DNA from: Linderina pennispora | Lineage: Eukaryota > Kickxellomycota > Kickxellomycetes > Kickxellales > Kickxellaceae | Direction: 5' to 3' | NCBI RefSeq assembly: GCF_002104995.1 | Contig: NW_024468256.1 | Location: 702,001-766,000 of the forward strand | DNA: 64,000 nt | Shown: positions 10,749 to 19,679 of the stretch, in pieces | Numbering within the stretch: the stretch's first letter is position 1 | Layout: each line of letters starts with the position of its first letter | Notes under the pieces: generated by a model | What the model was told of the DNA's origin: nothing | The model's input: only the letters and a program-made list of their open reading frames with translations | Databases searched by the model: none | Translations under genes and position numbers: made by a program

Positions 10749-12106
10749 TAGTGATTGTGAATAACCTCCAAATGCTGCCATTTTAAAACATCATGTTCTA
10801 GTCATCAAGTCGTTATCATACCTATTTATAACTATTTTTCTAATACCAAGCAATCATATATATCATCAATTTTAAAAAGAATCAAATTATGCCATTTTAA
10901 AAAATCATAATAAATTCATCAAGTTGTTAGAATCCCATCTGTAATTAATAGATATGCACCAAGCAATCATATATGTCATCAATTTTAGAAAGCATCAAAC
11001 TGTGCTATTTTAAAACATCAAATATACAAGTTACATAAGAATATGCTTAATACAGTAAATGTTCTTAGAAGAGTTGATGATAATATATCTATTGTTCTAA
11101 ATCCTGAGAAATTACTTCTGGTCTATATATCCTATATCTAAGCAATATCACACTTTTGATAAGATGTGATTAGTTTACTATTAACAGATGCATATTAGTT
11201 AGATAGACAGAAAGTACTCAAATAAGCAAATAATATGATTTGTCTATAAGAAATGTCTGAGGTGTAGTTTCTATAGGTGAACAAAAGATCAATGCACTAA
11301 CAACAGTGATTGAAGATGCCATACTAGATGAAATAAGGGCAATAATTATATGAGAATCTAGATCTTAAGCCTTTAGTAAAGAGTTGCTCATATTGTTCTC
11401 TATTTTAGTAATGGTTTTGTAGTTATATATTATGCACTCTGTATATTCAGAGGACATTCCTACTACTATTTAGATATTCATATTAATAGGAGAGATATAC
11501 AGCCAACTCATATTTAGATACCAGATGATAGTTCTTTTAGGAAAAGCAATTACTCTATAGAAAGGAATAATACACCAACAAATATATCTAAGAGTTGTAA
11601 GTGAGGGCTACAGAATGGTCATAGTTATATAACTACCATTTTAAAACATATTATATGCTACCATCCACTCCATATATCTATGGGAATTTTGACACACTTC
11701 ATATATATGTTCAACCTTTATCTCATAAAAAGTTCCACTAAGTTGGATCCAATTATGCACTTGGAATGCTAAGCCTAGCACTCATGTTAAAGTCATGGAT
11801 AAGCACTAAAGTTAGCATATCTCTTTCTTCAGTACTCAGATCAGCTATATGTTTCTTAAGGAAATTATGGAATGATGGCATTTTCTAAAATTGATAATGA
11901 ACCAGAGTTGTCTATCTTATCTTACCACCCATGAACAATCAATTATAAGAATTACAAGAGAAGGAGTAGAATGTGCATTAGATAATAAAGTTTTAAAAGT
12001 TCTAACTATCTTTTACAAATTTAGCAGTTGTGAATACCCTCCATATTGAACAATATTGATAAGAACTAGCTATTTTAAAATCAAGTAGCTAGCATCATAT
12101 CTGTTG
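10749..12106. other. AT-rich non-coding part of nested transposon with decayed end modules
   Basis: No open frame of note. It begins with a second terminal-like word, TAGTGATTGTGAATAACCTCC (10749-10769). Two tandem ~120-bp units follow (about 10777-10895 and 10896-11015), each ending in a sequence like the transposase 3' end (CAAGCAATCATATATRTCATC). A more diverged terminal word lies at 12022-12042 (TAGCAGTTGTGAATACCCTCC). Together they read as eroded older ends of related elements. Confidence 0.65.
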
Positions 12107-13336
12107 TTACCCCATATCTACAAAGCAGTCATAGTTGTCATCAATTTTAGATTGTAGAAATCTATTTTGTAGTTCAACCATTGATGCTTCAAACTCAACC
12201 TTTTGAGGTAAAGTATATGTTGGTTCCATTTGTGTTGATCTTTCATTGTGTGATTCAGGATAGTCAAAGTTTGTCATAACCCAGAGAGTATGATGATGTT
12301 CTACTTGCACATCACTGTTTGCTAGTATTTTCTTCATATTATATAATACACAGCACAGTTTCATTTGCACATTGTAAACATTCTTATTCTTTACTCGAAC
12401 AATCTCCTTATTTGACAACCTTTTGAATGTTGTTCCTAGTTCTCCAAATGTGTTTTCTACCATTGAACGGAATGATCCAAGATGGGAATTGTACTCTACT
12501 TCTGCTTCTAGTAAGTTTACCCCTCTCTGCTTTCTAATTGGCAAACAAAAGTTATGCATTCCAAAGTCCTCCTGCTCTTCTTCTTCTGTCATCTCTTGAA
12601 GAACACTCTGTGGATAGCCACCATCAAGCACAATACAATCTATAGGGGATATCCTCTTTAATAATCCCATGTTTTTAATCATTCTTGAATCTGGATTATC
12701 TCTACAGTCTTCTGTTGGTGAAACAAGTAGAACCATTCCATTTATATCAATGCAAACTTGTGTACGATATCCTGATTTCTTCAACTTGAAGGAATAAAGT
12801 CCTGGTTTGTATGCTCCATTATGTAGTGCTCTTGAGTCATGGCCATCTAACATTAGTGTTACATGTTTAAACCCATGAGGATTCTGCATCTTTGCTGCAA
12901 GTAGTCGTAGCTCTGGAGTAGAAAACATTGTTTGCAGATAGAATGTCAGCTTCTTATTCAAATCTTGCATTTCTGAAATGTAGAACATATTGTGAATAAC
13001 TTGATAGCTACTTCTTGGAAGGAATCTTTCCATTTCATTGATTGACAATCCTTCTACAAGTTGGTATAAGATAAGCAATCCTTTTTCTATACTTCTGTAA
13101 GGACATGGATAATGAGTGCAGCCAAACAAAACATTCAGAAAGAAGAAAACAGGAATCATCCCTAGATGTTTAAGAAGTGTATCTTTTATAAGTTTGATTT
13201 CTCTTACTTCACGAACTTCACTTCTGTGATATTTTGTATGCTTAAGAACTACCCAGTCATCATTCAGAAATTTCCACTTATTTGTGTAGAGCTTATGATA
13301 TTCCTTTTCTCTGAGTTCTTGTAATTGATGATTCAT
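12107..13336 (-). CDS. DDE-superfamily transposase (PIF/Harbinger/DDE_Tnp_4-like)
   Basis: A 409-residue intact frame. A helical N-terminal region (about 1-160) precedes a DDE-type core. Candidate acidic catalytic residues are LMLDGHDSR (about residue 165), CIVLDGGYPQS (about 240) and SMVENTFGELGTTFKRL (about 295-300), with the spacing and flanking residues (D-x-GYP, E-x-x-F-x-x-L-K/R) of DDE_Tnp_4/Harbinger enzymes. It would cut and rejoin the GGAGG-bounded ends. The gene diverges from the small frame at 13380, only 43 bp away. Codons are AT-rich, unlike all host genes. The DDE call is strong; the exact superfamily is inferred. Confidence 0.8.
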   Translation of the reverse strand: MNHQLQELREKEYHKLYTNKWKFLNDDWVVLKHTKYHRSEVREVREIKLIKDTLLKHLGMIPVFFFLNVLFGCTHYPCPYRSIEKGLLILYQLVEGLSINEMERFLPRSSYQVIHNMFYISEMQDLNKKLTFYLQTMFSTPELRLLAAKMQNPHGFKHVTLMLDGHDSRALHNGAYKPGLYSFKLKKSGYRTQVCIDINGMVLLVSPTEDCRDNPDSRMIKNMGLLKRISPIDCIVLDGGYPQSVLQEMTEEEEQEDFGMHNFCLPIRKQRGVNLLEAEVEYNSHLGSFRSMVENTFGELGTTFKRLSNKEIVRVKNKNVYNVQMKLCCVLYNMKKILANSDVQVEHHHTLWVMTNFDYPESHNERSTQMEPTYTLPQKVEFEASMVELQNRFLQSKIDDNYDCFVDMG

Positions 13337-13379
13337 CTGTGCGATGTACTAATAAATTTAAAAGTTGTCATTTATTATA

Positions 13380-13619
13380 ATGGGCCCATTCTATAAGTTC
13401 TTCAACACTCAACTTTCTGAGCTAGATGAGGAAGAGAGAGAAAAGCTAGTCCAACTACTTAGCAGAAATTTCAATATGAGCAGAAAATTAACAGTGTACA
13501 TCAGAGCATGGATTAAGAATGTTTCAGAAGATAGGGGTGTTAGTATTAAGCATGTGTTTGATGTATGCAACTACAGTTGTGCAGATATGGAAGTAATGGT
13601 TGCCAACTGCCCATTTTAA
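13380..13619 (+). CDS. Small unknown protein of the nested transposon
   Basis: A 79-residue frame from an ATG at 13380, opposite in strand to the other two genes. It starts 43 bp from the transposase start and stops two bases short of the end of the larger gene, which is tight packing. The sequence is mostly charged and helical (LDEEEREKLVQLLSRN, then a basic segment RAWIKNVSED) with three cysteines near the C-terminus. I recognise no domain. It could be an accessory DNA-binding factor or a chance frame in AT-rich DNA. Confidence 0.4.
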   Translation: MGPFYKFFNTQLSELDEEEREKLVQLLSRNFNMSRKLTVYIRAWIKNVSEDRGVSIKHVFDVCNYSCADMEVMVANCPF

Positions 13620-13621
13620 AA

Positions 13622-15266
13622 CTAGATCCTCTCAGTATGGATAATACGATTATGAATTCTAGTTACTTTAAGCACCACTTCTTGATTTGGTTGGCCAATA
13701 ACAGAAGCAATACATTCACCAAATGGACTACTTGCCAGTACTTTGATAAGTGTATGAGTGCTACTAACTATTTCATTGTGAATCATAGAAATATCTAGAT
13801 AGTAGAAAGGTAATCCTCTAAAAGTATATAGGAAGTAATAACTAACTAAGAACTCATCACCAACATGAAGTATGTTGTAAGCAACTTTATATCTAGCTGG
13901 CTTGAGATCAGTATTTTCTCTTAAATATGTAGGTTCTAGATCATCAAGTTCAATATTGCTAATATCTGCAAGAAGGTCATCTATTCCTAAACCATCAGTA
14001 TTATCACTAACAATTGAGAGAGTTGAAAGCCTAACTTTCTCTCTTGCTTGCTGAGCTGTTAACCAATCAATATGTATTCCACGATAGTTAATAAGTCCCA
14101 TTTCAGCAAATGTATGTTGTTGTCTTTCTCTTGAAGCAACTGGCCAGAAGGAGTTTCTCTGACTAGGAACAATAGTGATGTTTGTGATATCTCTTCTCAG
14201 AACAACTTCAGATTCAAGAGGACCACTACTAGTAGCATATGTAAGAAGAACAGTTGGGTGTCCATTGAATGTAAGATTAGAAACAACAGTCATCATATCC
14301 TCATTCTTTTTCAACTTTTTAGCTATTCCTTGTTTCTTCTTAGTTGTTTTATTGAACCAATGGCAGTAACCAAGAGAATGTTCTTTATGGAAGTAAATAC
14401 ACAATGTATGTTTGTTATGAATCTGATCAACTAGTGCCATCCATTGCTTTTCATAAGATGTTGCAAATGTCCTGCAGTTATGAAGAAACTCAAGAGTATT
14501 GACAATTAAGTTTGTGTTCCATTCTACTTCCTTCAACTCAGGAGAGTGAACAGTAAGCTCAAGTCTCATTAATCCTTCATTCCTACAAGCAACAAGTGTT
14601 TCACCAAACTGTTGAGAAGTTGGCATCACTAGCTCTGATAGCTTAGAAGTAAGTTGATTGCGAACTTCACCACTTTCTAAGAGTTGAACAAATTTATTAT
14701 ACAACTTGTTCCTTATTCTTATCTCATCTTCTTCAGTAAACCAGCTAATACAGTTTGCTCCAACTTTATTTTCATCATCAAGAATATCTTTGCTACTGAT
14801 TCCATTATCAAGAAGAAATTCCTTAACAATAGCTCTAGAAGAAATATTTAGACAATCCATTAGTAATATCATAGTTTTGAAGAAATACATGTTCTTGATG
14901 CATCCTAAGAAAGATATCAGTTAGTGCAGGATCAGCTATTGCAACATTTGGAGCAGATACTTTATACACAGAGACATTACCATTTGTCACACTTGTGCTG
15001 CATCTTATGTATTTAAAACTATAACCATCACCAAATACTCTATGCAATCTATCAAAAGGAGTAATATTGTGAAGTTGATCCATTAGAGTATATGAGTCAG
15101 GAATCTCAACAACACATGAATCCATAAAGATATCAGATTGCTGAACAAATCCTTGCTGTTCAATGCCATTACTAGTATATCTTGCATCAGATATATCAGG
15201 CATATTATCTCTATTCTTTAACTCAAGTCCCAAAAGGGAGTTAAGATGTACTCTTAAGGAGGCCAT
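13622..15266 (-). CDS. Large unknown protein of the nested transposon (one frame break)
   Basis: Two overlapping frames (15266-14835 and 14890-13622) join into one protein of about 547 residues if a single extra base near 14840-14890 is removed. The ATG lies inside the terminal repeat, in the end sequence GAATGGCCTCC, so the transposon end supplies the start. Residues around IRIRNKLYNKFVQLLESGEV and GLMRLELTVH recall the R-x-K-x-Y-x-K ... R-x-E pattern of rolling-circle Rep proteins, a by-eye impression only. It is not a MYB/MADF-type Harbinger accessory protein that I can recognise. Function unknown. Confidence 0.6.
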
Positions 15267-15654
15267 TCACAAATAAGAAAGTTTAAAGAAACTTAATATC
15301 TTGTATCAGAATAACCAAGTATTAAATAACAAATCAATTACTAGCTAGTTGAAAAATATTTTAAAAATCAGAATGTTTAGTGATGGCCAAAAAGATTTTA
15401 GCAACTAGATTAACTAATAAATAAAAATATAAGAACAGACGCTTCTCCGAAACCCCCTTCGGCATCCTGAAAAATTTCAGTTGATACACAATTAATATGC
15501 TTCTACTGAGATACAGGCTGGGTCACAAGAAATCAACTGAAATTTTTCAGGATGCCGAAGGGGGTTTCGGAGAAGTTCAAAAAAAACAAAAGAACAAAAA
15601 GTTTTACAATTTCTAATTATTTTTTACTTAGTTTAGTGATTGTGAATGACCTCC
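15258..15654 (+). repeat. Right terminal direct repeat of nested transposon (397 bp)
   Basis: Same orientation and nearly the same sequence as 10344-10748. It carries the same 44-bp arms (15442-15485 and 15532-15575), but its 46-nt loop differs strongly from the 54-nt loop of the left copy. The start codon of the large unknown gene lies inside it. Confidence 0.9.
15442..15575. repeat. Perfect 44-bp-arm inverted repeat (hairpin) in right terminal repeat
   Basis: Arms 15442-15485 and 15532-15575 are reverse complements and identical to the left-copy arms. The loop (15486-15531) shares only short words such as CAATTAAT, GAGATA and GCTGGGTCACA with the other loop. Confidence 0.92.
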
Positions 15655-15657
15655 ATT
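15655..15657. repeat. Right 3-bp target-site duplication (ATT) of nested transposon
   Basis: Matches 10341-10343. See the nested transposon entry. Confidence 0.75.
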
Positions 15658-18650
15658 GATCCCAGCGGTGCTTGGCATGGAACGCAAGTTTCGATAGCAT
15701 CTGGCCTACCACACTATTGGCACGTTCGGTCTTGCCATTGGTTTGTGGGTGGTAGGATGATGTCTTGAGGTGACGAACATGGTTGCGGCGAAGGTAAGCA
15801 CTTGTGACCTCACTAAGGAATGCAGAGCCACGATCAGACAGGATCTCTACTGGGGCACCGTACTGGAGTGCGATCTCACAGTAGATGAAGTCGGCAACCG
15901 TTTCAGCTGTAGCATCCTTTGTAGCTTTAGCCACGATCCAGTTTGATGTGTGCTCGATCGCCAGTAAAATCCAAGCGTTTCCTGACAATGTGCGGGGCAT
16001 AATGCCAATGAAATCAATGCCCCAGCGAACAAATAGCTCAGCCGGCGGTACTAGCGCATTCATCGGGGCCTTTGACTTGTCATCTCTGCCAGCAGTCGCT
16101 GCCTGACATACTGGACATTGGGCAATGATGTCTTCCACATATGAGCGCATATGAAGCCACCAATGCCGCAGACGCATCAAGCCGTACACTGAGGATACAC
16201 CTAGATGTGCGAAATCCAAGTGATAGGCCTGGACAAGCGCAATGCGCGCTCTTTCCCCCTCTACGATGGGAAGCCAGGTCCTATGCTTCTTGATAAGCAG
16301 CACGTTCTGCTTGGACAGTCGCAAATTGGGCAATGCACGTTGTACTCGGTTGACCTCTGGCTCAGTCACCTGCTCCGGCGGTGGTTGCTTCAGTATCAGA
16401 GCTCGGGCTGTCAGCTCCCACTTCTCCACAGGTGTTAATTCCTGCTTCATAGTGGCCACCAGTGTGGCGAGATCAAACCGACGGGATAAGGAGTCAGCAA
16501 CCACGTTGGCCTGGCCCTTCAGGTATACGACCTTGGGTGCTACGCTCATCCAGCGCTCTAGCCAGCGGGCTATGCGACCATGGGGATTTTGCTCCGCGAA
16601 GACACCAATCAGGGACTGATGGTCAGTATAGACTGTAACCTCGTAACCGCGTACAATGTACTCCCACGTTTCGAAAGCATAGACGATGCCTAGCATCTCG
16701 CGCTCTCGAGCCGAATAGTTACGTTCAGCTGGTCGTAAGGAGCGACTAGCAAATGCAACCGGGTGTAGGAAGTCGCCATAGGGCTGGGCTAGAACAGCCC
16801 CAATCGCGAAAGAGCTTGCATCGGACTCGATCACAAATGGGCGGTCCCAGTCCGGCGCCTTCAGCACGGGTGCTGCTGTCACAGCCTTTTTAAGGGCTGC
16901 AAAAGCCAGCCGTGCGTTGGCAGACCAGTTGACGTCATCCTTCATGGTCCGCTCGTGGGTCAGTTGGTAAAGCGGCACAGCGATCGATGCAAATCCAGGT
17001 ACGAAACGACGATAGTATGAGCAAAGGCCCAGGAATGACAGTACGTCGCGTGCTGTATTCGGCAATGGCCATTTCTCAACCGCTTCGAGCTTGTCCTGAC
17101 AGGGCGTAATCCCACAGTCAGTCACCATATGGCCCAGAAACTGTACCGATTTGGCAGCGAAGGTACACTTTGATGGCTTCAGGTGCAGATCTGCCTTGCG
17201 CAGCGCCTCCAGGACCAATCGTACATGTTGTCTATGTGTCTCCATATCCACCGAGTATATCAGAATATCATCCAGATATACCAAGACGAACTTGTCGAGA
17301 AAATGGCTGAAGTACAATGTTCATCAACCGTTGGAATGTCGATGGAGCATTGCACAAACCAAATGGCATCACCAAGAATTCATACGCGCCATAGCGCGTG
17401 GTGAATGCCGTCTTCTCGATGTCGTCGTTGGCCATTCTGATCTGATGATACCCTGATCGGAGGTCCAGCGAAGAGAACACACGTGCAGTACCAATCTGGT
17501 CCAGACAATCGTCGACCCGTGGTAACGGATACTTGTCCTTGATCGTCCGCTTGTTCAATAAACGGTAGTCGACACACATGCGGGTAGAGCCATCCTTTTT
17601 TCCAACGAGGATTATTGGATGAGCCCATGGTGACGATGATGGGCGAATCAAGCCTTGTGCTAACATGTCGTCGAGCTGTGCCTTCAATTCCGACAATTGC
17701 TTCCGGCCCATGCGATACGACGCAAGCGCATGCGGTGGGCCATCCTCTAGCCGAATAGAATGCTCGACCGACCGGTGAGGTGGCAGTTCTATCACTGGCG
17801 CGAATAGTGACTCGAACTCTTGTATCGTCTGCTCAAGTTCTCGATCCTGGCAGACCACCTCTACGCCATTTGGGTTTGCTGGTTGGCGCAACAGCACAAC
17901 CTATGCGTCCAATATTTTCCGGTCCCGAACCATACGGTGTAAGCCATTCAGGCTAATCACTGATTCCGGTACCGCCGTAGTAACCGTGATCTCTGAGCGT
18001 GAGCCATTGTGTTCTAGAATCCACTGGTTAGACTGGTAATCGGGAGTTAACCGGTTTTCCAACCACCAGTCGTAGCCAAGTATGATGTCTGTTCGATTCA
18101 ACGGCAGCACAAATGCCGTAACCGGAACACATAATGCACCCACCACGAGGTCAAAGTGCACCGAGACTGAGATCTGGCGCACCGAACCGTCAGCCAAAGC
18201 AGCTGAATATCCAGACTCCTGGACTGTTTTAAGGCCCAAGTCTGATACTAGCTTTCGGCTGACAAATGAAGTAGTGGCACCCGAGTCCAGCAACGCTCTG
18301 ACTGGGCGCCCGAGAACCGTGCCAATGAGCTGTGGTCTAGTTCCTGACCCGATCTGCAGTGAGGATAACTGCACGATCTTCACCTTTTTTGTCAGTTTAT
18401 CATCAATCAATGACTTACACCGACGTTTTGGGCTACTGGCATCCGATTCATCCCAAGGCTGATCCAAATGTGACCAGTCTTGGAAGGCATCGACAAACAC
18501 ATCGTCGCTGGTGACTGATCCTCCAGGATCAAATGTAGTGTCATCAACATGTTCGTCGAGATCATCTACGGGTGACCTGCCTTCCCCCTCTGGCTCGCGA
18601 GAGTCAAAGTTCAGGGGCTGGCAGTTCTGGTGTGGGCAACAGCGAATCCG
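15658..18650 (-). CDS. Gypsy pol, 5' part: protease, reverse transcriptase, RNase H, integrase core (disrupted)
   Basis: Reading starts directly after the gag TGA in the same frame. Visible in order: aspartic protease ([12 protein letters not shown]), a TAG stop at 17903-17901, reverse transcriptase ([32 protein letters not shown], catalytic [11 protein letters not shown]), RNase H ([31 protein letters not shown]), the integrase zinc region (H...H...CPVCQAA) and the integrase core ([22 protein letters not shown]). One extra base in a run of four A on the plus strand (17300-17303) shifts the frame between QPF and LDKF. Integrase is cut after HRWDQ by the nested transposon. Enzyme order defines Ty3/Gypsy. 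The element is inactive as read. Confidence 0.92.
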
Positions 18651-19607
18651 TCACTGCTGCCCTGCACCTTTTCCCGGCTTCTTGGTGCAGTTCTGCGAAA
18701 CATGACCAGGATCACCGCAAGCAAAGCAACGGCGTTGTGCACGTAGCCATTGCTTACATGTGGGGTGGTCCTTGGCCAAGGGTACCGAGATGGAACCGAC
18801 CTTGATCCAAATGATCGAGCTACCCTTCGTGTATACCGCAGAAACTTCCATTGGTTCTGGTTGAGCTGGCAGACTGGATACGCCAGTTGCTGCTGGCTGC
18901 AACCCCGTAGCCTCTGCTACTGTTTGTTCTAACACATCGGCATTGTTGACTAGCCGTAGTGCTTCTACAAACTCAGTAGGCGCTTTCCGAACCAGCGCTT
19001 TATAGAGACTAGGATTCAGCCCATGCAGGAAATACGAAATTCGCTCAATGTCTGCGATGTCGCTGCCGCCTACGATTTCTGCTTCCGCCGCGATATATTG
19101 CTGTAGAGTTTTACCCCGCTGGTTCAGCTCAATCAAGCGGTGTCGGAAGACATACAGGTGGTCAGGACGCGAAAGCATTGAGTCGAATTCTGCAATGAAG
19201 AACGCCGGTGTGGCCATGATCAAAGCCTGCCGCCCTGGGTGTCGGCTTAAGTGCGCGTCGATCATCGTCTTGGCCTGTCCGACTACTGCATTTCGTAAGT
19301 ACAACGCCTTTTGAGGCAACGTGCCAGATTGCATTGTGTCCATGTACGCTGACCATTTATCTCCCCAATTCTTAAAGGTAACATTCGACGTCACCATGTC
19401 GTATGGTTCAATATTCGGTGCTTCGTTGGCATGGACTGTCACTGCTCCTGGTTGGTTCTGGCTGTCCATCCTCTGCTGGATATAGCCCACGAGACGATCG
19501 CCCAGGACAGGATGCTCGTTCAGCAGCTGCAGGAGTTGGTTGAACTGGGCCTCCTGCTGCTCAGAGGTCGGGTTAGCGTTGGTACTGGCATTAGCGTTGT
19601 TGTTCAT
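18651..19607 (-). CDS. Gypsy gag (capsid/nucleocapsid)
   Basis: A 318-residue gag protein from the ATG at 19607. The N-terminus is Asn/Thr-rich, a capsid-type helical domain spans about residues 70-240, and one CCHC zinc knuckle (CFACGDPGHVSQNC) lies near the C-terminus for RNA packaging. The gene ends CAG CAG TGA CGG and the same frame stays open into the protease. That suggests either stop-codon readthrough or a mutated fused gag-pol frame. Confidence 0.9.
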   Translation of the reverse strand: MNNNANASTNANPTSEQQEAQFNQLLQLLNEHPVLGDRLVGYIQQRMDSQNQPGAVTVHANEAPNIEPYDMVTSNVTFKNWGDKWSAYMDTMQSGTLPQKALYLRNAVVGQAKTMIDAHLSRHPGRQALIMATPAFFIAEFDSMLSRPDHLYVFRHRLIELNQRGKTLQQYIAAEAEIVGGSDIADIERISYFLHGLNPSLYKALVRKAPTEFVEALRLVNNADVLEQTVAEATGLQPAATGVSSLPAQPEPMEVSAVYTKGSSIIWIKVGSISVPLAKDHPTCKQWLRAQRRCFACGDPGHVSQNCTKKPGKGAGQQ

Positions 19608-19659
19608 GGTGCTGAAAAATGGAGTGGACGTAGACGATAGTTCTGAGGACAGAATAAGG

Positions 19660-19679
19660 GACTTGGGTGATGCTACCAA
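19660..19679 (-). promoter_or_regulatory. Candidate primer-binding site of the gypsy element
   Basis: On the minus strand the base after the 5' LTR is T, then TGGTAGCATCACCC. TGG pairs with the CCA end of a tRNA. The GCTACCA-3' end implied is that of initiator tRNA-Met in many fungi, but the bases further in cannot be matched without the host tRNA. Confidence 0.5.

Larger units (their letters stand above)
10344..15654 (-). mobile_element. AT-rich composite DNA transposon, PIF/Harbinger-like, with ~400-bp direct terminal repeats
   Basis: A 5311-bp insert in the gypsy integrase, bounded by GGAGG...CCTCC and an ATT duplication. Each end is a near-identical direct repeat (10344-10748 and 15258-15654) that itself carries both terminal inverted sequences (GGAGGYCATTCACAA). 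It encodes a DDE transposase (12107-13336), a larger unknown protein (13622-15266) and a small divergent frame (13380-13619). A 3-bp duplication, short inverted ends and two main genes fit PIF/Harbinger (known of that family), but the long direct repeats do not. Base composition is strikingly AT-rich compared with all flanking DNA. Family assignment is inferred. Confidence 0.8.

Noticed and set aside
10344-15654. The ~400-bp direct repeats interpreted as LTRs of a second retrotransposon
   Set aside because: No reverse transcriptase or integrase lies between them, the ends are GGAGG...CCTCC rather than TG...CA, and a DDE transposase is present.
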